DNA of 64,000 nucleotides from Ignavibacteriales bacterium (GCA_003568415.1 PWXV01000336.1:1-64000); one strand, 5' to 3'. Positions 1 through 8,332 are shown, numbered from the stretch's first letter. The notes: generated from the letters alone by a model not told the origin. Numbers and translations are program-made.

Positions 1-1
1 G

Positions 2-127
2 AAAGGTTACCCCAACCATTTCAAAGCAAGATTTGGAGACTATCGCATTGGTTTTCGATTAGTTGGAAATACGATTGTATTTGAGCGGGCACTCCACCGA
101 AAAGAAATATACAGATATTTTACTTAA
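2..127 (+). CDS. RelE/ParE-family toxin, C-terminal fragment (5' end outside window)
   Basis: The reading frame is open from the window edge to a TAA and gives about 41 residues. It ends in a block with RFGDYRIGFRL, then FERALHRKEIYRYF. This is the typical C-terminus of RelE/ParE-superfamily toxins (mRNA interferases or gyrase poisons), in which a basic/aromatic R-x-G-D-Y-R-I strand is followed by an LHRKxIYR-like strand. Only the last half of the domain is visible, so activity class and antitoxin cannot be judged. A second toxin-antitoxin pair follows at 472-951, so this end of the window looks like a toxin-antitoxin islet. Confidence 0.65.
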   Translation, partial: KGYPNHFKARFGDYRIGFRLVGNTIVFERALHRKEIYRYFT

Positions 128-182
128 AGTGACTTGTAATAGTTGATAATTCATTAAGGAATAACTAAAATGGAGCTACTAC

Positions 183-464
183 ATGCCGGAAATCAAAATA
201 GACCGTATCTCCGAAGACAATACAAAATCGGTTTTCAAAGTTGAGGTTGTTGACGAAAAAAGCAGCTCTTCTCACACCGTTGAAGTCGCAAACGATTACT
301 ATCAAAAACTAACGGGAGGGAAGATATCGCCCGAAGACCTCGTGATCCGGTCGTTCAAATTTCTGTTACAGCGCGAGCCGAAGGAGATGATCATGGGGAA
401 GTTCGACCTGCCGGTTATAAGCAGGTACTTCCCGGAGTATGAAAAGAAGATTATGGAGGAGTAA
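183..464 (+). CDS. Small conserved hypothetical protein
   Basis: 93 residues, acidic and soluble, with no signal peptide or membrane segment. The central part reads SSSSHTVEVANDYYQKLTGG, followed by a predicted helix and a C-terminal FDLPVISRYFPEYEK block. I recognise this as a widespread small family of unknown function (inference from memory of similar proteins); no catalytic motif is visible. The ATG is preceded by TGGAG at a usable distance. It lies between a toxin fragment and a complete antitoxin/toxin pair, and the antitoxin start is 7 bases after its stop. It could be an accessory or antitoxin-like protein, but nothing in the sequence proves this. Confidence 0.6.
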   Translation: MPEIKIDRISEDNTKSVFKVEVVDEKSSSSHTVEVANDYYQKLTGGKISPEDLVIRSFKFLLQREPKEMIMGKFDLPVISRYFPEYEKKIMEE

Positions 465-471
465 TATACTT

Positions 472-681
472 ATGGATAATACATTTGCAAACTTGGTCGA
501 AGAAATAAAGAAGTTGTCACCTGAAGAAAAGGAAGAATTACTCGATTTGCTTCACAAATTATTGATCGATGCCCGGCGAGATGAAATTCATGATAATTAC
601 CAGGATAGTTTGAAAGAAGTGAAAGAGGGCAAACTAAAATACTCAAGTAAAGTATCGGATCTAAAGAAAGATATTGAGTAA
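472..681 (+). CDS. Putative type II antitoxin (RelB/ParD-like, small acidic helical)
   Basis: 69 residues starting at the ATG preceded by GGAGGAG (455-461). An in-frame upstream ATG at 439 lies inside the previous gene and lacks such a site. The protein is almost entirely helical and charged: LVEEIKKLSPEEKEELLDLL near the N-terminus, then a C-terminal tail with KLKYSSKVSDLKKDIE. Small helical proteins with an LSPEEKxELLDLL helix and a flexible tail are typical antitoxins of RelE-type toxins. The stop codon directly abuts the toxin start at 682, as expected for a co-translated pair. Such antitoxins usually autorepress, but no operator was identified. Confidence 0.6.
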   Translation: MDNTFANLVEEIKKLSPEEKEELLDLLHKLLIDARRDEIHDNYQDSLKEVKEGKLKYSSKVSDLKKDIE

Positions 682-951
682 ATGGTTCAAATCACCCAGA
701 GCTCATCTTTTAAAAGAGCGTATAAAAAACGAGTCAAGTACAATAAAGATCTCGAAGAATTATTCTGGAAAAAAGTCGAGGTCTTCATAAAAGATCCGTA
801 TGACAAAAGTTTAAGGACGCATAAGTTATCGGGAAAACTTGAAGGACTTTGGAGTTTTACCGTTCAATATGATTGCCGAGTAATATTTTTCTTCGAGGAT
901 TACGAGAAAGTAGTTTTCACGGATATCGGAAGCCATGAAGAAGTATACTAA
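682..951 (+). CDS. Type II toxin, RelE/YafQ-like mRNA interferase
   Basis: 89 residues. The N-terminal helix begins SSSFKRAYKKRVKYNKDLEE, the middle contains LRTHKLSGKLEGLWSFTVQY, and the strand DCRVIFFFED is followed by a final DIGSHEEVY. The HKLxGxLxGxWSxxxxYDxRVIF core and the terminal (D)IGxHxEVY match the RelE/YafQ fold, in which basic and aromatic side chains cut ribosome-bound mRNA. The ATG starts immediately after the antitoxin stop, with no spacing, so translation is probably coupled. Length is normal for the family. A conserved C-terminal His sits in the expected place, so the toxin looks intact. Confidence 0.75.
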   Translation: MVQITQSSSFKRAYKKRVKYNKDLEELFWKKVEVFIKDPYDKSLRTHKLSGKLEGLWSFTVQYDCRVIFFFEDYEKVVFTDIGSHEEVY

Positions 952-970
952 CTTTATAAGTGTTTCTAAC

Positions 971-1068
971 GGTTAATAACGGTTAAAAACAGTTATTAAC
1001 GGTTGCTCTATATTGCGGCTGCTTCATTAATTGCAACCGATATTAACAAATATTAACCGTTATTAACC
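971..1068. repeat. Large imperfect inverted repeat whose arms are 10-bp periodic arrays
   Basis: Left arm 971-1006 consists of 10-bp units (GGTTAATAAC, GGTTAAAAAC, AGTTATTAAC) ending in GGTTGC. Right arm 1033-1068, read on the minus strand, has the same plan (GGTTAATAAC, GGTTAATATT, TGTTAATATC, then GGTTGC). The two 36-bp arms match at 30 positions by hand count and are separated by a 26-bp loop. It lies between convergent genes (toxin stop 951, ptb stop 1080). It could be a bidirectional terminator, a protein-binding array or a mobile repeat remnant; there is no uridine tract after the stem. Confidence 0.75.
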
Positions 1069-1079
1069 CATTAGTCCCG

Positions 1080-2012
1080 TCAATCGCCCTCCTTCATAAA
1101 CTCACTCATCACCATCCCCAACGCTATCGATAACACCTTCGCATCGCTCTTGTCCGAACGGGACGGAATCAGGATCGGCACACGCGAACCGATGATCACG
1201 TGCGCGAGCCGGATGTTGCCGAAATAGGTGGTGCTCTTTGCGAGACTGTTTGCCGCTTCGATATTCGATGCGATGAGTATTTGCGCTTTCCCGGCAACGG
1301 GTGATTTGAGTCCTTTCTCCTGCGCGGCTTCTTCCGACAATGCGTTATCGAGAGCCAGGGGACCATCGACCGTGCAGCCGCTGATCTGCCCACGCTCATT
1401 CATCTTTGTGAGAGCCGCGGCATCGATTGTCGATTGCAGTTTCGGTGTTACGAACTCCGTGGCGGAGAGAACGGCCACTTTCGGGTTATCGTTGCCGAGC
1501 GCGTGTGCGACATCGACGGCGTTGCGTATCAATTCCACTTTATTCATAAGGTCCGGCGCGAGCGTCATCCCGCCGTCGGTGATCATGACGAATTTGTTAT
1601 CTTTATATTGCGGGTATTCAAGTAAAAAGATGTCGCTCAGCAAACGTCCGGTCTTCAATCCGCTGTCGTCTTTCAAAACTTCCTTCATCATCGTGGATGT
1701 ATCGACGCTTCCTTTTAAGAGGATGTCGATTTCACCTTTTCGTGCAAGGTCGATAGCCGCCCTCAGCGCTTCGACCGGTTGATCTGAATCAACAATGGTT
1801 ATTTTGTCGAGACTGCCGTTTTGTTCCGCGATGCCTTTTTCAATCGTTTCGCGATTGCCGCTTACGAGGCAGTGTATGTTGAGCTTCTCCTGCGCTTCGA
1901 CGATCGCTTTGAATGTTTCTGCATTGCTGGCAAAAATGAGGGCGACTTTCTTTTCGGGAAGCTCCGCCGCCGCAGTCATAAGTTGTTCGAATGTGTAAAT
2001 GGGAGTTTTCAT
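1080..2012 (-). CDS. ptb: Phosphate butyryltransferase (phosphotransbutyrylase)
   Basis: 310 residues, normal for the PTA/PTB family, which moves an acyl group between CoA and phosphate. Recognisable blocks are the N-terminal EKKVALIFASNAETFKAIVE, the IDILLKGSVDTSTMMKEVL segment, FVMITDGGMTLAPDLMNKVE, VAVLSATEFVTPKLQSTIDA, and the C-terminal FGNIRLAHVIIGSRVPILIP with the SRSDKSDAK loop. These fit phosphate butyryl/acetyltransferases of the Ptb type rather than the long Pta. It follows the butyrate kinase gene in the same direction. Together they convert butyryl-CoA (or a branched acyl-CoA) to the acid with ATP gain. Acyl specificity cannot be read from sequence. Confidence 0.88.
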   Translation of the reverse strand: MKTPIYTFEQLMTAAAELPEKKVALIFASNAETFKAIVEAQEKLNIHCLVSGNRETIEKGIAEQNGSLDKITIVDSDQPVEALRAAIDLARKGEIDILLKGSVDTSTMMKEVLKDDSGLKTGRLLSDIFLLEYPQYKDNKFVMITDGGMTLAPDLMNKVELIRNAVDVAHALGNDNPKVAVLSATEFVTPKLQSTIDAAALTKMNERGQISGCTVDGPLALDNALSEEAAQEKGLKSPVAGKAQILIASNIEAANSLAKSTTYFGNIRLAHVIIGSRVPILIPSRSDKSDAKVLSIALGMVMSEFMKEGD

Positions 2013-2076
2013 GGTTGTGTGATTGTACTATAGTTACTTTGGTCTTGTGATGTATTGACGAAATTATTTTCACCAT

Positions 2077-2098
2077 AGCGCCAAAATAATTTGGCGCT
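2077..2098 (-). repeat. Perfect hairpin between buk and ptb, overlapping the buk stop
   Basis: AGCGCCAAA (2077-2085) and TTTGGCGCT (2090-2098) form a perfect 9-bp stem with loop ATAA. The 3' arm on the plus strand reaches the first base of the buk stop codon, which is read on the minus strand. No T tract follows in the transcript direction, so this is more likely an intercistronic processing or mRNA-stability hairpin, or a dispersed palindrome, than a terminator. Confidence 0.6.
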
Positions 2099-3153
2099 TA
2101 CATATATTCTTTAACCGTTTCGGTGCCGTTAAGAACTCTGGTAACCGCCGACGCCAGCGCATCCATCTCGTTTTCACCGGGATAAATCTTTACATCGGCG
2201 ATGAATTTAATGCGTTCGGTTATCCAGCCGGTCAGCATCTTTGAAGCAGCCAGACCACCGGTAAGAACGACAGCGTGAACTTTTCCATGCAGCACTGTCG
2301 CCATCGCACCTATTTCCTTTGCAATCTGATATGCCATCGCCTCGTATATTTCTTTTGCTTTGGTATCTCCTTCGGCAATTCTTTTCTCTATTTCCTCTGC
2401 CGATGCAGTATCAAGATAGGCAATTAATCCACCTTTTCCCATAACCATCGTGCGGATTTCGTGATCGGTGTATTTTCCCGAGTAACAGAGGGAAATGAAC
2501 GGCTGCAGCGGCAAACCACCCGTTCTGTTGGGTGAGAAAGGTCCGTCGCTCGATGCATCGTTGACGTCGATGATCTTACCACCTTTAACAGGTGCAATTG
2601 AAATACCTCCGCCAAGGTGTGCGATAATAAATGATGATGTATCCAGGGGAATGTTCAGTTCGTCTGCGATTCTTCGGGCTGTTGCATGAATATTAAGTGC
2701 GTGAGAAAGAGTCCGGCGCTCTATATGTGGATGACCTGAATACCGGGCAAGCGGTTCGAACTCGTCTACCGATACCGGATCGACAATGTACGCATCGCAT
2801 CTGAATTCTATTGCAAGTTCGTGAGAGAGTGCACAACCGAGGTTCGAGGGATGTTCACCCTGATAGTTGCTGCGTGCATCATTCAGCATCGTTTGATTCA
2901 CTTTATATATTCCGCCCGTAACAGGTTTTAATAAACCTCCCATAGCTGCGATTGCATCCGGTTGTATGGACTGCTCACGTATCCACGCACGTATTTCTTC
3001 CAGGCGAAAATCGAATTGATCCCAGATGTGTTTGTATTTTTTTAGTGTTTCGGAGGGATGTGTTATAGTATCCGCTGCAGTTTGTTTTGTGCCATTATAT
3101 ACAGCGAGTTTAGTCGAAGTTGAACCGGGATTGAGTACAAGTACGACATGCAT
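2098..3153 (-). CDS. buk: Butyrate kinase
   Basis: 351 residues from ATG 3153, giving the family start MHVVLVLNPGSTSTK; a longer TTG start at 3177 adds eight residues. Neither has a convincing ribosome site. The acetokinase/ASKHA fold is clear: phosphate-1 loop NPGSTSTKLAVY, YIVDPVSVDEFEPLARYSGH (the buk-type substrate block), AHLGGGISIA, SSDGPFSPNRTGGLPL, and adenosine motif AVVLTGGLAASKML. These signatures separate butyrate/branched-chain kinases from acetate kinase. It transfers phosphate from butyryl-phosphate to ADP in the cytoplasm and precedes ptb on the same strand, forming the usual ATP-yielding pair. Acyl-chain preference is not readable. Confidence 0.9.
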   Translation of the reverse strand: MHVVLVLNPGSTSTKLAVYNGTKQTAADTITHPSETLKKYKHIWDQFDFRLEEIRAWIREQSIQPDAIAAMGGLLKPVTGGIYKVNQTMLNDARSNYQGEHPSNLGCALSHELAIEFRCDAYIVDPVSVDEFEPLARYSGHPHIERRTLSHALNIHATARRIADELNIPLDTSSFIIAHLGGGISIAPVKGGKIIDVNDASSDGPFSPNRTGGLPLQPFISLCYSGKYTDHEIRTMVMGKGGLIAYLDTASAEEIEKRIAEGDTKAKEIYEAMAYQIAKEIGAMATVLHGKVHAVVLTGGLAASKMLTGWITERIKFIADVKIYPGENEMDALASAVTRVLNGTETVKEYM

Positions 3154-3180
3154 GTCGTTGCCACTGGACGTTTTCAATTG

Positions 3181-3519
3181 TTAAGCTGAGACCCGTCTTG
3201 GAGAAGTGTTACATACGTGACACAACTCTGCAAGAGGATTTTGTGCAAGAATTGCATGAGAAATTTGCTCTCCACATGCAATGCAATGACCATATGTCTC
3301 ACTCAATTGCTCTTTGTCGGCCTGCCGGAGAAGTTCGAGCTCCGTTCCTTCACGTATCATTGTTGCGCATTTTGTACCGGCATGAATTTCACAGGGTTTG
3401 CGTTCCATATCGCAGAGCGCACAAATATACGTTTCAGCTTCTTCCTGTAAAAAACCGATATCGGCTTTCCCGACTCGCCGAAGGATATCATTCATTTGTG
3501 ATTGAACTGTTCGTCTCAT
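3181..3519 (-). CDS. DksA/TraR-family C4 zinc-finger protein
   Basis: 112 residues. The C-terminal half has YGHCIACGEQISHAILAQNP then LCHVC, the C-x2-C...C-x2-C zinc finger of DksA/TraR proteins, which bind the RNA polymerase secondary channel. The N-terminal half carries another Cys cluster, CALCDMERKPCEIHAG, which is not part of classic DksA and may bind a second metal. The long acidic-tipped coiled coil of true DksA is not obvious, so direct polymerase action is uncertain. It sits immediately upstream of buk with only 3 bases to a possible TTG start of that gene, suggesting one mRNA with buk and ptb. Confidence 0.6.
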   Translation of the reverse strand: MRRTVQSQMNDILRRVGKADIGFLQEEAETYICALCDMERKPCEIHAGTKCATMIREGTELELLRQADKEQLSETYGHCIACGEQISHAILAQNPLAELCHVCNTSPRRVSA

Positions 3520-3540
3520 AAGTAGTATCCCGTTAATTAC

Positions 3541-3568
3541 TTGCCTGCCATCGATTGATGGCAGGCAA
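3541..3568. repeat. Perfect 12-bp-arm palindrome
   Basis: TTGCCTGCCATC (3541-3552), loop GATT, then GATGGCAGGCAA (3557-3568). It lies between the DHOD-like gene and the DksA-like gene, both on the minus strand. No T tract follows it in the direction of transcription, so a classical terminator is unlikely. A dispersed palindromic repeat or an RNA-processing hairpin fits better. Confidence 0.7.
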
Positions 3569-3579
3569 ATAGAAGGATG

Positions 3580-4578
3580 TTATACATTAGGTCTATAGCT
3601 TTGTAGTGCTTTCTGATAATTCGCACGTTCAAACGATGAGGGGTCCGAAACATTTTTCTGACTCATACTTCCCTGCATCAAGTTAACCGAATCATATTCA
3701 TTTTCTTCCATCCACGCCTGCAATCCGTTCAACACAGTTGATATATGCGGTATCCCGTTACGAAGCAATGCCGAGCACATCATCGTGACGTTTGCACCGA
3801 CCATCAGCATCTTTATAACATCTGCAGCAGTGTGAATACCGCTTGTTCCTGCGAGATCGGCTTTGATCCTGCCATACAGAATAGCAATCCAGCGAAGCGG
3901 CAAGCGCATCGCTTGCGGTGTGCTGAGAATGACATTCGGTATCACTTCAAGTTCATCCAGATCGATATCCGGTTGATAGAAACGATTGAATAATACCAGA
4001 CCATCCACATTGTTTTCATCGAGCCGCCGTGTGAAATGAGAAAGCGAGCTGAAGAACGGACTCAGCTTCATAGCAACCGGAATTTTAACAGCTGCCTTAA
4101 CTGCCTTGAGAATATCAAGATACAGATTCTCAACCTCAACTCCCGAAAGTTTCGGGCTTGTAGGAATATAATAGATGTTTAATTCCAGTGCGTCGGCTCC
4201 GGCCTGTTCCATCTTTCTGGAATAATCAATCCAACCACCGACGGTGACACCGTTTAGGCTCGCTATGATGGGGATGTCGACTGCTTCTTTGGCCATTGAA
4301 ATATGTTCAAGATATTCCTCCGGACCGATCCGGTAATCGCTTGCCTGCGGAAAATATGTAATCGCTTCAGCAAAGCTCTCAGCACCAAATTGCAAATAGT
4401 GGTCAAGTTCTTTTGACTCATGTCTTATTTGTTCTTCAAACAATGACTCTAATACCACCGCTGCTGCCCCTGCATCTTCCATTTTTTTTATATTGGCAAT
4501 TTCATTTGCCAGCGGAGACGCCGATGGTACAATTGGATTTTTTAATGTAAGTCCGAGATACTTTGTTGTTAAGTCCAT
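3580..4578 (-). CDS. Dihydroorotate dehydrogenase-like flavoprotein (not PyrD)
   Basis: 332 residues with the DHOD TIM-barrel framework: GLTLKNPIVPSASPLANEIA at the N-terminus, VDIPIIASLNGVTVGGW, ADALELNIYYIPT, VAMKLSPFFSS, and a C-terminal SGIHTAADVIKMLMVGANV phosphate/FMN-binding segment. The usual catalytic-loop block NLSCPN of family 1A enzymes is replaced by NIYYIP (residues 134-139), so it lacks the catalytic Cys and is unlikely to oxidise dihydroorotate. It lies just downstream of PFOR on the same strand, with GAGG before its ATG. I infer an FMN redox partner or related oxidoreductase tied to the ferredoxin pool; the substrate is unknown. Confidence 0.8.
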   Translation of the reverse strand: MDLTTKYLGLTLKNPIVPSASPLANEIANIKKMEDAGAAAVVLESLFEEQIRHESKELDHYLQFGAESFAEAITYFPQASDYRIGPEEYLEHISMAKEAVDIPIIASLNGVTVGGWIDYSRKMEQAGADALELNIYYIPTSPKLSGVEVENLYLDILKAVKAAVKIPVAMKLSPFFSSLSHFTRRLDENNVDGLVLFNRFYQPDIDLDELEVIPNVILSTPQAMRLPLRWIAILYGRIKADLAGTSGIHTAADVIKMLMVGANVTMMCSALLRNGIPHISTVLNGLQAWMEENEYDSVNLMQGSMSQKNVSDPSSFERANYQKALQSYRPNV

Positions 4579-4610
4579 ATATTGCCTCGTTGTATTGAAA
4601 ATTCCGTTTG

Positions 4611-7600
4611 TTATTGATTACCGTTTTGTCCGTTCTTTTTACCGTCGAGTATATCGGCCATCTTTTCGATGAGATGGTAACCGTATTCAACATCCTCCTG
4701 GGCAAGCTTGATAAGTTTCTTTGCCGCTTCGGGATGGCTCTTGGTGAGCATCTTGAAACGAGTTTCCATATAGGCAAACTTTTCAAACGGTATTTTCGGC
4801 GGCTTCGAATCGACTGACAATGCTTTCTTGCCTTCCTTCCGGTTATCCGGATTATATCTGTACAACGGCCAGTGTCCTGAGTCTACTGCTGCTTTCTGAT
4901 TATCCATTCCTTTCGCCATGTTGATACCATGTGCAATGCAATGGCTGTATGCTATGATCACCGATGGGCCGTCGAATTTTTCTGCTTCTATGATTGCCTT
5001 CACGGTGTGAACATCGTTGCTTCCCATCGCGATCTTTGCAACATAGACATCACGATATGTCATTGCGATCAGTCCGAGGTCTTTCTTCGGTAGCGGTTTA
5101 CCGCTTGCAGCGAACTTAGCAACTGCGGCACGCGGTGTGGACTTCGACATCTGTCCTCCGGTATTGGAATATACCTCCGTATCAAGGATGAGAATGTTCA
5201 CATTCTTACCCGAAGCCAGCACGTGATCCAATCCGCCGTAACCGATATCGTATGCCCAGCCGTCGCCACCCATGATCCATACGCTCTTCTTGACAAGGTA
5301 ATTTGCAATGTTCAGTAATTGTTTCGCCTTCGGTTTATCGATCTTTTCAAGTTTCTTCTTGAGATCTTCAACTTTCTGACGTTGCTCGTAAATATCCGCT
5401 TCGTCTTTTTGCTCGTTATTGAGAATCGCATCTACAAGTTCGTCACCGATGTCGGATCGTAATGTTTCCAACAGCTCACGAGCAAACTCCTGGTTCTTGT
5501 CGATTGAGAGGCGCATACCGAGTCCAAACTCGGCATTATCCTCGAACAGGGAGTTAGACCATGTGGGGCCGAGCCCGTCTTTATTTTTTGTCCATGGGGT
5601 GGTCGGGAGGTTGCCGCCGTAAATCGACGAACATCCGGTAGCATTTGCAACGAGCATCCGGTCGCCGTACAACTGGCTTACCAGTTTCACATATGGTGTT
5701 TCACCGCATCCTGCGCAGGCGCCAGAGAATTCAAATAACGGCTCGAGGAACTGTGAACCTTTGATTGTATCGATCTTGACTTGCCTTCGATCGATTTCAG
5801 GTATCTTAAGGAAAAAGTCCCAGTTCTCACGTTCCTGCTCACGTAGCGGATATTGTGGCTGCATATTGATTGCTTTAAGTCGTGTTTCTTTCTTATTCTT
5901 TGCCGGACATACTTCAACACACAGTACACAACCGGTACAATCTTCAACTGCTACCTGAAGAGTATACTTCATATCGGGGAATTCCCGACCGCGGTAATCA
6001 GTCGATTTAAATGTCTCAGGTGCACCCTCAAGATGTTTCGGGTCGTACACTTTTTGTCTGATCGTAGCGTGCGGACACGCAATGACACATTTACCGCACT
6101 GGATACATACATCGGGATCCCAGACCGGTACCTCCGTTGCAATATTTCTCTTTTCCCATCGGGCCGTTGCAGTTGGGAACGTACCGTCGATAGGCATTTT
6201 GCTTACCGGTAATGTATCGCCTCTACCTTCAATTATTCTTGCCGTGAAATCTTTGACATAGTCCGGTGCATTTTCAGGTACAACGGGCGGTTTCTCGATG
6301 GTGCTGGTAACTTTATCGGGGATCTCGACTTCGTGTAAGTTTTCTACCGCTTTATCCACCGCATTAAAGTTCATCTGAACTACTTCATCGCCTTTACTGC
6401 CGTATGTTTTCTTGATTGCATCTTTTATCTTTGCAATCGCTTCATCTTTCGGAAGTACTCCCGAGATTGCAAAGAAGCAGGTTTGCATGATTGTATTAAC
6501 ACGGCCGCCCATACCGGTCTCACGAGCAACTTTATACCCGTCGATTACATACAACTTGATATTTTTTTCAATTATTTCTTCCTGCACCTGTCGTGGCAGT
6601 GTATCCCACACTTTATCTTGCGGGTGATGGGTGTTGACGAGGAATGTTGCACCCTTAACAGCGTACTTCAGCATATCAAGTTTCTCTAGGAAAACTTCCT
6701 GGTGACAGGCAATAAAGTTTGCTTTGCTGATAAGATATGTCGACTTGATTGGCTTTTTACCGAACCGAAGATGTGACGTCGTCATCGAACCAGATTTTTT
6801 CGAGTCGTAAACGAAATAACCCTGTGCGTAGTTATCTGTCTCCTCACCGATGATCTTAATCGAGTTCTTATTTGCTCCGACCGTTCCGTCTGCGCCAAGA
6901 CCGAAGAACATAGCACGAATTGTTTCTTCCGGTTCGATGTCGAACTCAGGGTCGAACTCGAGACTGGTCTTTGTTACGTCGTCGATAATACCGACAGTGA
7001 AATGATTTTTCGGACGGGATTTTTTCAGTTCATCAAATACTGCCTTGACCATAGCCGGTGTGAACTCTTTTGAAGATAATCCGTAACGTCCGCCTATGAT
7101 CGTAGGTAGTGATTTAAACTTGGCATCATCGCCATCGAGTGCCTCGGTAAATGCAGTCACGACATCCTGATAAAGCGGTTCGCCGATGCTGCCGGGTTCT
7201 TTCGTTCTGTCGAGCACTGCAATTGATTTAACTGTTTTCGGTATCGCATCCATGAAATGTTCAATTGAGAACGGCCGGAATAGTCTTACTTTAACAATCC
7301 CGACATCTTCATTCTGATTCTGCAAATATTCAACTGTCTCCTCAGCCGTATCCGAACCGGATCCCATAAGAACAATAATTCTCTCGGCTTCAGGGCTGCC
7401 AAAGTATTCGAACAACTTGTATTGTCTGCCGACAAGTTTAGCAAACCTGTCCATTGCGTTTTGAACGATCTTTGGTGTTTGCAGATAAAATGTATTGACT
7501 GTTTCTCTTCCCTGGAAATACACGTCAGGATTCTGTGCTGAACCACGAAGTACCGGATTATCGGGTGTAAGGGCACGTCGCCGGTGTTCAAAGACATGTT

Positions 7601-8192
7601 CATCATTAATCATTGCCCTGATATCGTCATCTGAAAGCTGTTCGATTTTTCGTACTTCGTGGGATGTTCTGAAACCGTCAAAGAAATGGAGAAACGGTAC
7701 ACGCGACTCAAGAGTGGCTGCCTGTGCAATGAGAGCCAGATCCATTACTTCCTGCGGGTTGTTTGAGGATATTTGTGCCCAACCGGTTTGCCGGGTTGAC
7801 ATAACGTCACTGTGATCCCCGAATATTGAAAGCGCCTGTGAGGCTAATGAACGGGCTGCAATGTGAAATACCGTCGGGGTAAGCTCGCCGGAGATTTTAT
7901 ACATATTCGGGATCATCAGGAGCAATCCCTGTGATGCGGTGAAAGTTGTTGCTAATGATCCGGATTGTAAGGCACCGTGTAATGCACCGGCGGCCCCACC
8001 TTCACTTTGCATCTCGATAACGGTGGGAATGGTATCCCAGATGTTCTTTTTTCCCTCTGCTGACCAATGGTCTGCCCATTCACCCATATCAGACGAAGGA
8101 GTAATGGGGTAGATGGCAATAACCTCGTTTGTTTTATGCGCAATATGTGCGGCAGCATTGTTTCCGTCTATAGTAACCTTGAGTCTTGACAT
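4611..8192 (-). CDS. nifJ: Pyruvate:ferredoxin (flavodoxin) oxidoreductase, single-chain
   Basis: 1193 residues, full length for the fused alpha-gamma-delta-beta enzyme that converts pyruvate and CoA to acetyl-CoA, CO2 and reduced ferredoxin. Order: POR alpha-type N-terminus (IDGNNAAAHIAHKTNEVIAI, PITPSSDMGEWAD), gamma domain near FFGLGADGTVGANKNSIKII, two 4Fe-4S clusters (CIQCGKCVIACP near residue 700; CTGCVLCVEVCP near 755), then the thiamin-diphosphate beta domain (CAGCGETPY near 825; GGDGWAYDIGYGGLDH near 975; LDTEVYSNTGGQMSKSTPRA). The start is ATG 8192, with GGAGA 8 bases upstream; a TTG 15 bases further up overlaps that site. It probably feeds acetyl-CoA and reduced ferredoxin into fermentation. 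Confidence 0.95.
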   Translation of the reverse strand: MSRLKVTIDGNNAAAHIAHKTNEVIAIYPITPSSDMGEWADHWSAEGKKNIWDTIPTVIEMQSEGGAAGALHGALQSGSLATTFTASQGLLLMIPNMYKISGELTPTVFHIAARSLASQALSIFGDHSDVMSTRQTGWAQISSNNPQEVMDLALIAQAATLESRVPFLHFFDGFRTSHEVRKIEQLSDDDIRAMINDEHVFEHRRRALTPDNPVLRGSAQNPDVYFQGRETVNTFYLQTPKIVQNAMDRFAKLVGRQYKLFEYFGSPEAERIIVLMGSGSDTAEETVEYLQNQNEDVGIVKVRLFRPFSIEHFMDAIPKTVKSIAVLDRTKEPGSIGEPLYQDVVTAFTEALDGDDAKFKSLPTIIGGRYGLSSKEFTPAMVKAVFDELKKSRPKNHFTVGIIDDVTKTSLEFDPEFDIEPEETIRAMFFGLGADGTVGANKNSIKIIGEETDNYAQGYFVYDSKKSGSMTTSHLRFGKKPIKSTYLISKANFIACHQEVFLEKLDMLKYAVKGATFLVNTHHPQDKVWDTLPRQVQEEIIEKNIKLYVIDGYKVARETGMGGRVNTIMQTCFFAISGVLPKDEAIAKIKDAIKKTYGSKGDEVVQMNFNAVDKAVENLHEVEIPDKVTSTIEKPPVVPENAPDYVKDFTARIIEGRGDTLPVSKMPIDGTFPTATARWEKRNIATEVPVWDPDVCIQCGKCVIACPHATIRQKVYDPKHLEGAPETFKSTDYRGREFPDMKYTLQVAVEDCTGCVLCVEVCPAKNKKETRLKAINMQPQYPLREQERENWDFFLKIPEIDRRQVKIDTIKGSQFLEPLFEFSGACAGCGETPYVKLVSQLYGDRMLVANATGCSSIYGGNLPTTPWTKNKDGLGPTWSNSLFEDNAEFGLGMRLSIDKNQEFARELLETLRSDIGDELVDAILNNEQKDEADIYEQRQKVEDLKKKLEKIDKPKAKQLLNIANYLVKKSVWIMGGDGWAYDIGYGGLDHVLASGKNVNILILDTEVYSNTGGQMSKSTPRAAVAKFAASGKPLPKKDLGLIAMTYRDVYVAKIAMGSNDVHTVKAIIEAEKFDGPSVIIAYSHCIAHGINMAKGMDNQKAAVDSGHWPLYRYNPDNRKEGKKALSVDSKPPKIPFEKFAYMETRFKMLTKSHPEAAKKLIKLAQEDVEYGYHLIEKMADILDGKKNGQNGNQ

Positions 8193-8332
8193 GTATATAT
8201 TCTCCAAAAATTAAAAAAATGGAACTGTTTATAATCAATTTTAATAACAAATATGCATTACTGCGGATATTTCTCACATATCCCTTAAAATTACAAATAC
8301 TATGCCAAAGGAAAGTGGAGGTATGGTAATAG

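Noticed and set aside
1228-1782. 184-codon open frame on the plus strand opposite ptb
   Set aside because: Complete overlap with a well-supported gene; composition is Ser/Phe-rich as expected for an antisense shadow.
3541-3568. Palindrome as a rho-independent terminator
   Set aside because: No T tract follows it on either strand.
8193-8207. TTG 8207 as the nifJ start
   Set aside because: The GGAGA ribosome site overlaps that TTG, while ATG 8192 is at ideal distance and matches the family N-terminus.
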